From: an uncultured Prevotellaceae bacterium
GTDB taxonomy: Bacteria > Bacteroidota > Bacteroidia > Bacteroidales > Bacteroidaceae
DNA: 34,563 nucleotides
Assembly: GCA_900321425.1 (NCBI GenBank)
Contig: ONWA01000023.1
Coordinates: forward strand, 1-34,563
Direction: 5' to 3'
Part shown: positions 7,933 through 16,237 of the stretch, in pieces
Position numbering within the stretch: the first letter of the stretch is position 1
Layout of the letters: every line of letters begins with the position of its first letter
Translations under genes and position numbers: made by a program
Notes under the pieces: generated by a model
What the model was told of the DNA's origin: nothing
Database searches by the model: none
The model's input: the letters and a program-made list of their open reading frames with translations, nothing else

Positions 7933-7940
7933 TACCTTTG
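7933..7940 (+). promoter_or_regulatory. -7 promoter element of pnp
   Basis: TACCTTTG matches TAnnTTTG. The -33 region about 20 nt upstream is T-rich but has no exact TTTG. Transcription from here gives a leader of about 33 nt before the ATG at 7979, which excludes the longer open frame that starts upstream. Confidence 0.5.
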
Positions 7941-7978
7941 CGTCCGCAATTTTTATTTTTAGATGTTTTTTATTTAAG

Positions 7979-10315
7979 ATGAACGTAATTACGAAGAGTA
8001 TTCAACTGGCTGATGGAAGAACCATCACCATTGAAACCGGGAAAGTGGCAAAGCAGACAGACGGAAGCGTTGTTCTCCGTATGAACAACACTGTACTTCT
8101 CGCCACTGTTTGTGCCGCAAAAGATGCAGTTCCCGGAACAGATTTTATGCCTTTGCAGGTAGACTACAGAGAGCAGTATTCAGCAGCAGGACGTTTTCCT
8201 GGCGGTTTCACCAAGCGTGAGGGTAAGGCAAGCGACAATGAGATTCTGACCAGTCGTCTGGTCGACCGTGTGCTTCGTCCGCTTTTCCCCTCCAACTATC
8301 ACGCTGAGGTTTTCGTGAATGTGATGTTGCTTTCTGCCGACGGCGTAGATCAGCCGGATGCATTGGCAGGTTTTGCAGCTTCAGCCGCTCTGGCTTGTTC
8401 AGATATTCCGTTCGAGTGCCCCATTTCTGAGGTACGTGTTGCTCGTGTGAATGGCGAGTATGTCATCGATCCTACTTTCGAGCAGATGAAAGAAGCCGAC
8501 ATGGATATCATGGTGGGTGCTTCTGCCGAGAACATCATGATGGTGGAAGGTGAGATGAAGGAAGTTTCTGAGCAGGATATGATCGGTGCTCTGAAAGCTG
8601 CTATGGCTGCTATCAAGCCGATGTGTGAGTTGCAGACAGCACTCAGCAAGGAACTGGGTAAGGATGTGAAGCGTGAGTATGATCACGAGGTGAACGATGA
8701 GGAGTTGCGTGAGCAGATGAACAAGGAGCTCTATCAGCCCGCCTATGACGTGACCAAGCAGGCACTTGAGAAGCAGGCTCGTGCTGAGGCTTTCGAGAAG
8801 ATCCTGGGTGATTTCAAGGAGAAGTATGCTGCTGAGCATGCCGACCTGACCGAGGACGAGCTCGAGGAGAAGTACGCTATGATGGAGCGCTACTATCACG
8901 ATGTGGAGCGCGACGCTATGCGCCGTTGCATCCTCGATGAAGGTATCCGTCTTGATGGTCGTAAGACTGACGAGATCCGTCCTATCTGGTGCGAGGTATC
9001 TCCACTGCCCATGCCTCACGGAAGCAGTATCTTTACCCGTGGTGAGACGCAGTCGCTGAGTACCTGTACACTGGGTACTAAGCTCGATGAGAAGATGGTT
9101 GACGATGTGCTCGACAAGAGCTATCAGCGTTTCCTCCTCCACTATAACTTCCCTCCGTTCTGTACGGGTGAGGCAAAGGCTCAGCGTGGTGTAGGTCGTC
9201 GTGAGATCGGTCATGGTCATCTCGCATGGCGTGGTCTGAAGGGTCAGATTCCTGAGGACTTCCCTTATACTGTACGTCTGGTTTCTCAGATCCTTGAGTC
9301 TAACGGTTCTTCTTCTATGGCTACTGTATGTGCCGGTACCCTCGCCCTGATGGACGCTGGTGTTCCTATGAAGAAGCCTGTCAGCGGTATCGCTATGGGT
9401 CTGATCAAGAACCCGGGAGAAGACAAGTATGCTGTATTGAGCGATATCCTCGGCGATGAGGACCACTTGGGTGATATGGACTTCAAGACCACCGGTACGA
9501 AGGATGGTCTGACCGCTACCCAGATGGATATCAAGTGTGACGGTCTGTCTTTCGACATTCTGGAGAAGGCACTGATGCAGGCTAAGGCCGGTCGTGAGCA
9601 CATCCTGAAATGTCTCACCGATACCATCGCAGAGCCACGTGCTGAGATGAAGCCACAGGTTCCACGTATCGTACAGATCGAGATTCCTAAGGAGTTCATT
9701 GGTGCTGTTATCGGTCCTGGTGGAAAGATTATCCAGCAGATGCAGGAGGATACCAATGCCGTCATTACTATCGATGAGGTAGATGGTGTTGGTAAGGTTC
9801 AGGTTTCTGCTCCTAACAAAGACAGCATCGATGCCGCATTGGCTAAGATCAAGGCTATCGTAGCCATCCCCGAAGTAGGCGAGGTGTATGAGGGTACCGT
9901 ACGTAGCATCATGCCTTATGGCTGCTTCGTGGAGATCATGCCAGGTAAGGATGGTCTGCTTCATATCAGCGAGATCGACTGGAAGCGTCTTGAGACAGTC
10001 GAGGAGGCTGGTATCAAGGAAGGTGATAAGATTCAGGTGAAACTGGTAGAGATTGATCCTAAGACGGGTAAGTACAAGCTCTCTCACCGTGTACTGATTG
10101 AGAAGCCCGAGGGCTATCAGGAGCGTCCTGCTCGTCGTGAGCGTGGTGATCGTCCAGATCGTGGTGATCGTCGTCCTCGTCCGGAGCGTGGTGAACGTAA
10201 CGATCGTCGTCCTCGTCCAGAGCGTCCTCGCCAAGAGAACCAGGAGTATCATGATCCTGCAGAGAACAAGGAGCCTAAGGACTTCAACGATTCTCTTGAT
10301 CACATGGATTTCTAA
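7979..10315 (+). CDS. pnp: Polyribonucleotide nucleotidyltransferase (PNPase)
   Basis: This 778-residue enzyme degrades RNA 3' to 5' with phosphate and can add tails. The order of domains is as expected: first RNase PH domain (about 5-220, with [11 protein letters not shown]), helical linker (about 220-300), second RNase PH domain (about 310-555, with [11 protein letters not shown] and [12 protein letters not shown]), KH domain ([14 protein letters not shown], about 580) and S1 domain (about 640-710, [17 protein letters not shown]). The C-terminus is an unusual Arg/Asp/Pro-rich low-complexity tail of about 60 residues (repeated RGDR and RPRPER blocks), which probably adds RNA or partner binding. 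I chose ATG 7979 from the conserved N-terminus and the promoter position. Two hairpins follow the gene. Confidence 0.97.
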   Translation: MNVITKSIQLADGRTITIETGKVAKQTDGSVVLRMNNTVLLATVCAAKDAVPGTDFMPLQVDYREQYSAAGRFPGGFTKREGKASDNEILTSRLVDRVLRPLFPSNYHAEVFVNVMLLSADGVDQPDALAGFAASAALACSDIPFECPISEVRVARVNGEYVIDPTFEQMKEADMDIMVGASAENIMMVEGEMKEVSEQDMIGALKAAMAAIKPMCELQTALSKELGKDVKREYDHEVNDEELREQMNKELYQPAYDVTKQALEKQARAEAFEKILGDFKEKYAAEHADLTEDELEEKYAMMERYYHDVERDAMRRCILDEGIRLDGRKTDEIRPIWCEVSPLPMPHGSSIFTRGETQSLSTCTLGTKLDEKMVDDVLDKSYQRFLLHYNFPPFCTGEAKAQRGVGRREIGHGHLAWRGLKGQIPEDFPYTVRLVSQILESNGSSSMATVCAGTLALMDAGVPMKKPVSGIAMGLIKNPGEDKYAVLSDILGDEDHLGDMDFKTTGTKDGLTATQMDIKCDGLSFDILEKALMQAKAGREHILKCLTDTIAEPRAEMKPQVPRIVQIEIPKEFIGAVIGPGGKIIQQMQEDTNAVITIDEVDGVGKVQVSAPNKDSIDAALAKIKAIVAIPEVGEVYEGTVRSIMPYGCFVEIMPGKDGLLHISEIDWKRLETVEEAGIKEGDKIQVKLVEIDPKTGKYKLSHRVLIEKPEGYQERPARRERGDRPDRGDRRPRPERGERNDRRPRPERPRQENQEYHDPAENKEPKDFNDSLDHMDF

Positions 10316-10322
10316 ACAAATA

Positions 10323-10360
10323 GAAAAGCTCTTATCTTCACCGGATAGGAGCTTTTCCTT
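10323..10360 (+). terminator. Terminator after pnp
   Basis: A 14-bp stem (GAAAAGCTCTTATC at 10323-10336 with GATAGGAGCTTTTC at 10344-10357, one G-U pair) closes a 7-nt loop and is followed by a short T-rich stretch. It sits 8 nt after the pnp stop codon. Confidence 0.75.
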
Positions 10361-10361
10361 T

Positions 10362-10416
10362 ATACGAAATGATGTTTTCTTTGTCAAAAAGGGAACATCA
10401 TTTTTTTATTTCGTAT
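10362..10416 (+). terminator. Second nested inverted repeat with T-tract
   Basis: An inner stem (AATGATGTTTTC at 10368-10379 with GGGAACATCATT from 10391, allowing G-U pairs) is followed by seven T residues (10401-10407). Perfect outer arms ATACGAAAT (10362-10370) and ATTTCGTAT (10408-10416) flank it. It could be a back-up terminator of pnp or a structure in the region upstream of the ThiD-AraC gene. Confidence 0.55.
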
Positions 10417-10424
10417 TTTTTTAT

Positions 10425-10432
10425 TTCCTTTG
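10425..10432 (+). promoter_or_regulatory. Possible -7 element for the ThiD-AraC/pdxST operon
   Basis: TTCCTTTG differs from TAnnTTTG by one base and ends 8 nt before the ATG at 10441, so the leader would be very short. The -33 region is only T-rich. Confidence 0.3.
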
Positions 10433-10440
10433 CACCCATC

Positions 10441-11325
10441 ATGGAGAAACTAAACCCGATATTAACGATCACCGGTTCAGACAGTACAGGCGGATCAGGT
10501 GTGCAGGCAGACATCCAGACCATCACGGAATTAGGTGGTTTCGCTGTCTCGGCCATCACATCGGTTACCCTACAGAATACGTTGGGAATTCAAGAGTTCT
10601 ATGATCTGTCGGCTGAGGTGGTGAGAGGACAGATTGAGGCTGTGGTCAATGACTTGCGTCCACAGGTAGTGAAGATTGGTCTGTTGCGTACAGCAGAGAC
10701 AGTACGGGCCGTCGTCAGCGTCCTTCAGAAATACCACCCCCGTCATGTCATTTATGCACCCGTGGCTGTGTCCAGTCGGGGAGAGGAACTGGTATCCGAG
10801 GAGGTAAAGACCATTATCAAAGGGGAGATGCTCCCTTACTGTACACTTGTCCTTCAGTTGGATGACCACTCCATGCACGGTCTGGCCAATCGGTATGCCA
10901 GTGCCGTAGCCGTTTTCCTTCATCAGGGAGATTCACCTGAGGAGGCCAAGGGCAAAGCGCAGGCATATATCCGTGCGAAGATGATACGTGCATCTGATTT
11001 GCAAGGACGGGGAAGTGAGTTGTATCAAGAATTTATGGGTATGGTAGATCAATATTACCGTACCAATAGTGATGTCGCTTTCTATGCTGACCAGATGAAT
11101 GTCAGCGCCCGTTATCTGGCACAGGTCACCCGTCGTATTAGCGGTCAGCCGCCCAAGGCGATTATCGATGAGCGTTTGATTAAGGAGATAGAAAGAGCAT
11201 TGAAGATGACGACGAAGACGATGCAGGAGATAGCCTATGAGTATGGCTTTTCTTCGCAGGCATATCTGACGAAGTTTTTCCGTAAAATGCGGGGGATGCC
11301 TCCCAGTCAGTTTCGAAAGGCATGA
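10441..11325 (+). CDS. Degenerate ThiD-like kinase domain fused to an AraC-type DNA-binding domain
   Basis: This 294-residue protein starts at ATG 10441 (MEKLNPILTI), after the pnp terminators. Residues 5 to about 180 resemble HMP/pyridoxine kinases: TGSDSTGGSGVQADIQT (11-27), VVKIGLL (77-82). The domain is about 75 residues short. The middle part that carries the TPN-EA motif in ThiD is missing, the DPV motif reads APV (106-108), and the catalytic GTGC loop reads HGLANRYAS (146-154). It is therefore probably not a kinase but a ligand-binding domain. Residues 211-291 form a complete AraC double helix-turn-helix (ADQMNVSARYLAQ and MQEIAYEYGFSS). It lies upstream of pdxS and pdxT on the same strand. 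I infer a transcription regulator that senses a B6 vitamer or HMP and controls the pdx genes. Confidence 0.85.
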   Translation: MEKLNPILTITGSDSTGGSGVQADIQTITELGGFAVSAITSVTLQNTLGIQEFYDLSAEVVRGQIEAVVNDLRPQVVKIGLLRTAETVRAVVSVLQKYHPRHVIYAPVAVSSRGEELVSEEVKTIIKGEMLPYCTLVLQLDDHSMHGLANRYASAVAVFLHQGDSPEEAKGKAQAYIRAKMIRASDLQGRGSELYQEFMGMVDQYYRTNSDVAFYADQMNVSARYLAQVTRRISGQPPKAIIDERLIKEIERALKMTTKTMQEIAYEYGFSSQAYLTKFFRKMRGMPPSQFRKA

Positions 11326-11354
11326 GATGATGATCCACACAAAAAATTAAAGAT

Positions 11355-12230
11355 ATGAACGAGGAGAGAATGTTGTTAAACCGCAACTTGGCACAGATGC
11401 TCAAGGGCGGTGTGATTATGGATGTGACAACCCCCGAGCAGGCACAGATTGCTGAGGCTGCTGGTGCCTGTGCTGTGATGGCGCTGGAACGGATACCTGC
11501 AGATATTCGTGCTGCTGGTGGGGTGTCGAGGATGAGTGATCCTAAAATGATTAAGGGTATCCAACAGGCGGTGAGTATTCCCGTGATGGCGAAATGTCGT
11601 ATTGGTCATATTGCAGAGGCACAGATTCTGCAGGCGATAGAGATCGATTATATTGATGAGAGTGAGGTGCTCTCGCCTGCCGATGATGTCTATCATATCG
11701 ACAAGACAAAGTTTGATGTTCCTTTTGTCTGTGGAGCCAAGAACCTGGGTGAGGCTTTGAGACGTATTGCTGAAGGTGCCACTATGATTCGTACCAAGGG
11801 TGAACCGGGAACGGGCGATGTGGTGCAGGCCGTCAGTCATATGCGGATGATGCAGTCTGAGATTCGTCGACTGATTTCCATGAGTGAGGATGAACTATAT
11901 GAGGCAGCCAAACAGTTACAGGTTCCCTATCATCTCGTTCAGTATGTCCATGAGAACGGGAAACTGCCTGTCGTGAATTTCGCTGCCGGTGGAGTGGCTA
12001 CTCCTGCCGATGCCGCCCTGATGATGCAGTTGGGAGCAGAAGGTGTCTTTGTGGGTAGTGGCATTTTCAAGAGTGGTAACCCTGCCAAGCGTGCAGCTGC
12101 TATTGTCCAGGCTGTGACGAACTATCGCGATGCAAAGTTGCTTGCTGAGTTGTCCGAGGACTTAGGTGAGGCAATGGTAGGTATCAATGAGCAAGAGATT
12201 GCACTGCTCATGGCAGAGAGAGGGAAATAG
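11355..12230 (+). CDS. pdxS: Pyridoxal 5'-phosphate synthase, PdxS subunit
   Basis: This 291-residue (beta/alpha)8 enzyme joins ribose 5-phosphate, glyceraldehyde 3-phosphate and ammonia into PLP. The catalytic residues are visible: D23 in [10 protein letters not shown]80 in VMAKCRIGH and K148 in [10 protein letters not shown]. Length and sequence fit the family closely from the first residues ([19 protein letters not shown]). It follows the ThiD-AraC gene by 29 nt and precedes pdxT by 10 nt, so all three are probably one operon. The enzyme is cytosolic and forms a 12:12 complex with PdxT in known members. Confidence 0.97.
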   Translation: MNEERMLLNRNLAQMLKGGVIMDVTTPEQAQIAEAAGACAVMALERIPADIRAAGGVSRMSDPKMIKGIQQAVSIPVMAKCRIGHIAEAQILQAIEIDYIDESEVLSPADDVYHIDKTKFDVPFVCGAKNLGEALRRIAEGATMIRTKGEPGTGDVVQAVSHMRMMQSEIRRLISMSEDELYEAAKQLQVPYHLVQYVHENGKLPVVNFAAGGVATPADAALMMQLGAEGVFVGSGIFKSGNPAKRAAAIVQAVTNYRDAKLLAELSEDLGEAMVGINEQEIALLMAERGK

Positions 12231-12240
12231 GTTGGATGTT

Positions 12241-12846
12241 ATGCGTATAGCAGTATTGGCTTTACAGGGAGCCTTTGCTGAACATCGGCAAATGCTTTCC
12301 CGACTTCATGTGGAGTCCTTTGAAGTGCGACAGTTGTCCGACTGGCTTCAATCCAAGGACGGTCTGATTATTCCTGGTGGCGAAAGTACGGTTCAGTCTA
12401 AGCTATTGGTGACATTAGGTTTGATGGAACCCATCCGTCGTGCTATTCTGGAGGGCCTGCCTGTGTTTGGTACTTGTGCCGGTATGATTCTTCTCGCCAA
12501 GGAAATCGATTCCACCATCCCTTTCGAGACCCTCTCCACGATGGATGTCCGTGTTGTGCGAAATGCCTATGGTCGACAGTTGGGTAGTTTTCATACGCAT
12601 GCATCCCTTCAAGGGATAGGCAATCATCTCCCTTTATCGTTTATCCGGGCGCCTTATGTACAGAGGACATTATCCCCCCGTTGTGAGGTACTGGGAGAAG
12701 TGGATGGTCGTGTGATAGCTGTCAGACAAGGAAATCAGTTGGCGACATCCTTCCATCCTGAACTGGATGATGACTTACGGACACATCAGTATTTCCTTCA
12801 GATGATCCGTCAGTCTTGTGAACAAAAGAGATTGCCCCAAGGATAA
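12241..12846 (+). CDS. pdxT: Pyridoxal 5'-phosphate synthase, glutaminase subunit PdxT
   Basis: This 201-residue class I glutaminase supplies ammonia to PdxS. The catalytic triad is C79 (FGTCAGM), H172 and E174 (SFHPELDDD). The GGEST loop is at 47-51. The frame is open upstream into pdxS, but ATG 12241 (MRIAVLALQG) begins the conserved sequence and gives a 10-nt gap after pdxS. Its last 37 nt overlap the convergent acid-sugar kinase gene; no terminator is visible between them. Confidence 0.96.
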   Translation: MRIAVLALQGAFAEHRQMLSRLHVESFEVRQLSDWLQSKDGLIIPGGESTVQSKLLVTLGLMEPIRRAILEGLPVFGTCAGMILLAKEIDSTIPFETLSTMDVRVVRNAYGRQLGSFHTHASLQGIGNHLPLSFIRAPYVQRTLSPRCEVLGEVDGRVIAVRQGNQLATSFHPELDDDLRTHQYFLQMIRQSCEQKRLPQG

Positions 12847-13877
12847 CTGCCGGGTTTCATGGTGACGTAGGTGCTGTTGTCTGCTTGCATACGGATGACA
12901 CCAGGCGCTATCTCATCTGTAATCGAGAACGATTGCCAGTTCAGTCGGCGTAGGATAGCAAAAGCTGTGGCTCCCCCTTCGATGATGAGTTCTTGTGGAC
13001 GGTGGACGGCTACCAGCGTATGAACAGCCTCTGCCATTATGCTCCTTAAATAGGTGGCACTCTCCTTGCCTGTGCGGTGATGATCCTTCATAGCAAGGAT
13101 CAGGGTGTGTGTCTCCTGATAGACAGATATGAACGGATCTGTCCACTGGCAGACGGGAGCTTCACCATCATATACCGGAGTGGGCATCAGAGCAATCGTG
13201 GCTCCGAAGTCCGTTGGTTTACTTTGTGTACTTCCGCAGACCATCAGTGTGTCGTGCAGGTTGATCGTGTAGGGATGAGTATGATTCCGTAGGTGGTGGA
13301 ATCGGTGGAAAAGAAATGCCGTGAATAAGTCGGCAGCTCCCGCCAGTAAGGTGTGCTCATCAGCGGTTTCTACCATCTGCTTTACCTCTTCTTCACTGCA
13401 AGCATTCTTCCAGTAGATACCCTTCTTCTGGGCATCAGGAAAACGCTCTTCCATGCTCGACGAAGTAGCGGGGAACTCTGGGTCAAAGGAGAAGTCGGTC
13501 TGGTGGATCGGTGTTTCTCCGATATAGTAGATGCCTTCACGGATGATACGACCTTTCGATGGGTTGGCAGGAAGGTAGATAGCCTGTTGGTAGTCCGTAT
13601 ATCTCAGCAGTGTCTCCAGTTCGGCCACCACATGTCCTCTGAGTGCCGAGTCTGTCTTCTTGAAGAGTGTGCGGCCTTTCATAGCTACTGCTATCCGTCG
13701 TGTCTCCTCCACAGCTTCTGTCTCTGTCATCGAACGGGTATCTGTGGCTATGACGAGCACGTCACAGTCATGAGCCTTTTCCTCCCCATTCATAGAGAGG
13801 TGAACACGGAGACCGAGACGGTAGGCGATGCCTGCCATCTCAGCTGCTCCGGTGATATCATCGGCAATGACGATCAT
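12810..13877 (-). CDS. Four-carbon acid sugar kinase family protein (DUF1537, DtnK/OtnK-like)
   Basis: The protein has 355 residues from ATG 13877. A GTG at 13886, which overlaps the pdxA2 stop as GTGA, would add three. The N-terminus IVIADDITGAAEMAG and FKKTDSALRGH are DUF1537 sugar-acid binding motifs. The C-terminal part with LIIEGGATAFAILRRL and KPGSYPWG fits the nucleotide-binding domain. Characterised members phosphorylate the 4-hydroxyl of D-threonate, L-threonate or D-erythronate. This one is shorter than typical members (about 420 residues). It sits directly after a PdxA2-like dehydrogenase, the pairing known for threonate use, where the 4-phosphate is oxidised and decarboxylated to DHAP. 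It is the last gene of the catabolic operon. The exact substrate is not certain. Confidence 0.85.
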   Translation of the reverse strand: MIVIADDITGAAEMAGIAYRLGLRVHLSMNGEEKAHDCDVLVIATDTRSMTETEAVEETRRIAVAMKGRTLFKKTDSALRGHVVAELETLLRYTDYQQAIYLPANPSKGRIIREGIYYIGETPIHQTDFSFDPEFPATSSSMEERFPDAQKKGIYWKNACSEEEVKQMVETADEHTLLAGAADLFTAFLFHRFHHLRNHTHPYTINLHDTLMVCGSTQSKPTDFGATIALMPTPVYDGEAPVCQWTDPFISVYQETHTLILAMKDHHRTGKESATYLRSIMAEAVHTLVAVHRPQELIIEGGATAFAILRRLNWQSFSITDEIAPGVIRMQADNSTYVTMKPGSYPWGNLFCSQD

Positions 13878-13882
13878 TCTTC

Positions 13883-14917
13883 TCACTTCTTGTTTTTCCG
13901 ATAGATGGCCATCCGTGTGGCGTAGTCGATCGAGAGCGTCATCGCACTGTCGTTGGCGATACCCTTTCCTGCTACGTCGAAGGCTGTGCCGTGGTCTACG
14001 GACACACGGATGATGGGTAGTCCCAAGGTGATGTTCACCCCTGAGGCACTCTCCATCTTACCGGTATCTTTGTTCCAGTTGAAGGCGCACACCTTCAAGG
14101 GGATATGTCCCTGATCGTGGTACATCGCCACACATCCGTCGAACTTTCCGCATTTCGCCTTGGCAAAGATACTGTCTGGTGGCACAGGACCTTCCACATC
14201 GAAGCCTCGCTGCTGCAGTTCTTCGATAGCAGGGATAATCTCCTGCGCTTCTTCCCAGCCGAACATACCGTTCTCGCTACTGTGGGGGTTCAGTCCGGCC
14301 ACACCGATGTGAGGTTTCTCGATACCGAACTGTCTGCAGGCATCGTCGATGAGTTCCACACACTCAATGACACGCGCTTTCTTCACCAGGTCGCAAGCCT
14401 TGCGCAAGGGTACATGGGTAGATACATGGATGACGCGGATATTCTCGTCGGCCAGCATCATAGCGTACTTCTTCGTACCCGTGAAGGTGGCGTATATTTC
14501 CGTATGTCCGTCAAAATGATGGCCTGCTAAGTTGAGTGCCTCTTTGTTCAGTGGAGCCGTGACAGTACCGTCCACCTCGTCGGCCATCGCCAGTTCGATG
14601 GCTTTCTTGATATATTGGAAGGCAGCGTTACCACATTGCGACTGTACCTTTCCGAACTCGAAGGTAGACATATCCACGCACTGCAAGTCGATGACGTCGA
14701 TGGTGCCCAGTTCGAACTTCGCTTCCTTGACGTTCTGAATGGCATTGATCTGCAGGTCGTAGCCCAGCAGTTTCACGGCTTCTCTCATGATACTGGCATC
14801 GCCCGTGACCACGGGGCGGCATTTCTCGTAGGTCTCTTTTCTGTTCAGGGCGCGAACGGTAATCTCAGGACCGATGCCTGCGGGGTCGCCCATTGTGATG
14901 GCTAATATTGGTTTCAT
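13883..14917 (-). CDS. PdxA-family dehydrogenase, probably catabolic PdxA2
   Basis: This 344-residue protein has the PdxA start LAITMGDPAGIGPEI and the metal-binding histidines H168 (STHVPLRKA), H212 (LNPHSSENG) and H267 (YHDQGHIPLK). PdxA oxidises 4-phosphohydroxythreonine in DXP-dependent B6 synthesis, while PdxA2 oxidises and decarboxylates 4-phosphothreonate or 4-phosphoerythronate to DHAP. Three facts favour the catabolic role: the next gene is a four-carbon acid-sugar kinase, the genes upstream are a transporter and degradative enzymes, and the neighbouring pdxST makes PLP without PdxA. A biosynthetic role cannot be fully excluded. The stop overlaps the kinase's GTG and lies 6 nt before its ATG. 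Confidence 0.85.
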   Translation of the reverse strand: MKPILAITMGDPAGIGPEITVRALNRKETYEKCRPVVTGDASIMREAVKLLGYDLQINAIQNVKEAKFELGTIDVIDLQCVDMSTFEFGKVQSQCGNAAFQYIKKAIELAMADEVDGTVTAPLNKEALNLAGHHFDGHTEIYATFTGTKKYAMMLADENIRVIHVSTHVPLRKACDLVKKARVIECVELIDDACRQFGIEKPHIGVAGLNPHSSENGMFGWEEAQEIIPAIEELQQRGFDVEGPVPPDSIFAKAKCGKFDGCVAMYHDQGHIPLKVCAFNWNKDTGKMESASGVNITLGLPIIRVSVDHGTAFDVAGKGIANDSAMTLSIDYATRMAIYRKNKK

Positions 14918-14933
14918 TGTTTTTTCTTCTTCT

Positions 14934-14969
14934 TTCTAGAATTTCTAGAATTTCTAGAATATCTAGGAT
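14934..14969 (-). repeat. Four tandem 9-bp palindromic units before pdxA2
   Basis: TTCTAGAAT is repeated three times without change (14934-14960), and a fourth unit, ATCTAGGAT, follows (14961-14969). Each exact unit contains the palindrome TTCTAGAA. The block fills most of the 54-nt gap between the Fe-alcohol dehydrogenase stop and the pdxA2 start, leaving a purine-rich AAGAAGAAGAAAAAAC stretch next to the ATG on the minus strand. Confidence 0.8.
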
Positions 14970-14971
14970 GA

Positions 14972-16117
14972 TTAGTATAAACTGTTATAAATATCACGAG
15001 CATCCTGCTCGGTTACTTCTCTTGGGTTGTTCTTCAGCAGTCGCTGTACCTCCATCGCGGCTTTGGCCATACCGTCGACGGCTGTCTGTGGGATACCCAG
15101 ATCCGTCAGTTTCTTGGGGATGCCGACGGCATCAGCCAGCTGGTAGATGAAGTCTACACCACGTTGAGCCGTCTCTTCATCATTCTTGCCTGGCTCACAG
15201 CCCATGGCGATGGCTACTTCTGCATAGCGTTTCATGGCAGCCGGCGCATTGAACTTCATGACAGAGGGTAGCAGGATGGCGTTCGACAGTCCGTGGGGGA
15301 TATGGAACTCGCCACCGAGAGGATAGCTCAGCGCATGGACGGCAGCGGTGTTGACAGGACCTAAGCAGAGTCCGCCATAGAGTGAACCGAAGGCCAGGGC
15401 TTCGCGTGCCTCCTGGTCTTGTCCGTTCTTGACGGCTTTCTCCAGGTTGGCGGCAATCAGACGGATGCCTTGCAGCGCATAGATATCAACAGACGGGTGG
15501 GCAAACTTGTTGGTATAAGCCTCGATACAGTGCGTCAGTGCGTCCATACCCGTATCGGCCGTCACCTTGGCAGGTACCGTCCACGTCAGCTTGGGGTCTA
15601 CATAGGCCACGTCGGCAATGAGGAACGGTGATACGATACCTTTCTTCAGATGGTCGCGCTCGTCGAGCAGAATAGCGTTAGGCGATACTTCCGAACCTGT
15701 TCCTGCTGTGGTAGGAAGACAGGCAAACCAGCGTCCTTTCTTCTGGATGAATCCAGTGCCAAAGCAGTCTTCTACCTGTTGGTCGCTATTGATGAGAGCA
15801 GCAATCAACTTCGTCACGTCGAGTACCGAACCTCCTCCGATGCCTACCACACTGTCGGCCTTGAACTGACGGGCTATCTCGAGCATCTTCTTAAAGTCAT
15901 TGACGGTGGGCTCTGCCACGATGTCCTGGAACACCTCTACGCTGACGCCTGCGTTTCCCAGTGCTGTTAGGGTCTCTTCTATCAACGGACGGATAGGCGG
16001 GGCTGTCAGTACGAAGAGTCGTTGGAGCCCCATCTTGAGATAATCATCTACAAATGTCTGGATGCAGCCCGTGCCGAACACGATTTTCTGTGGCTGCAAA
16101 AGTGTGATCTGTTTCAT
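14972..16117 (-). CDS. Iron-containing (group III) alcohol dehydrogenase
   Basis: This 381-residue protein matches the family length. The NAD-binding GGGS loop is at 94-97. The iron ligands fall in the right places: D192 and H196 in DTGMDALTHCIEAY, H261 in AVHALSYPLGG and H275 in HIPHGLSNA. The relatives are FucO and similar enzymes that interconvert an aldehyde with an alcohol. In this operon it could reduce the aldehyde released by the DapA-type aldolase, or oxidise a hydroxyl of the imported acid (both inference). The gaps on both sides carry tandem repeats (16168-16233 upstream, 14934-14969 downstream). Confidence 0.9.
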   Translation of the reverse strand: MKQITLLQPQKIVFGTGCIQTFVDDYLKMGLQRLFVLTAPPIRPLIEETLTALGNAGVSVEVFQDIVAEPTVNDFKKMLEIARQFKADSVVGIGGGSVLDVTKLIAALINSDQQVEDCFGTGFIQKKGRWFACLPTTAGTGSEVSPNAILLDERDHLKKGIVSPFLIADVAYVDPKLTWTVPAKVTADTGMDALTHCIEAYTNKFAHPSVDIYALQGIRLIAANLEKAVKNGQDQEAREALAFGSLYGGLCLGPVNTAAVHALSYPLGGEFHIPHGLSNAILLPSVMKFNAPAAMKRYAEVAIAMGCEPGKNDEETAQRGVDFIYQLADAVGIPKKLTDLGIPQTAVDGMAKAAMEVQRLLKNNPREVTEQDARDIYNSLY

Positions 16118-16167
16118 TTCACTATTTATTTTACCTTAATTTTATTTCTATTTCTGATCATCAACTC

Positions 16168-16233
16168 CATTCATGCGCATCATTTGATTCGTTCATGCGC
16201 ATTATTTGATTCATTCATGCGCATGATCATCGG
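16168..16233. repeat. Three tandem 22-bp units with ATGCGCAT palindromes
   Basis: Units at 16168-16189, 16190-16211 and 16212-16233 each begin with CATTCATGCGCAT or the variant CGTTCATGCGCAT. The first two go on to ATTTGATT. Each unit holds the perfect 8-bp palindrome ATGCGCAT. The block is flanked by TGATCATC at 16155-16162 and again at 16223-16230. It lies in the 120-nt spacer between the symporter stop and the alcohol dehydrogenase start, inside the operon. Confidence 0.8.
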
Positions 16234-16237
16234 AAAG

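Noticed and set aside
7806-7978. Cobalamin riboswitch upstream of the corrinoid operon
   Set aside because: I looked for a B12-box-like element and paired structure here and at 3057-3249 and saw none. A covariance-model search would be decisive.
8399-10387. A 662-codon open frame on the minus strand, antisense to pnp
   Set aside because: The product is a low-complexity mix of Leu, Thr, Ile and Arg without any recognisable domain. It mirrors the codon bias of pnp, which is beyond doubt, and runs through the terminator.
10098-10604. A 168-codon plus-strand frame over the pnp end and the start of the ThiD-AraC gene
   Set aside because: It is a shifted reading of the Arg/Asp-rich pnp tail (runs of Val and Ile) and crosses both hairpins.
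13883-14917. PdxA as part of B6 biosynthesis together with pdxST
   Set aside because: PdxST makes PLP on its own, and this gene is coupled to an acid-sugar kinase and transport genes on the other strand. The catabolic PdxA2 role is more likely, though not proven.
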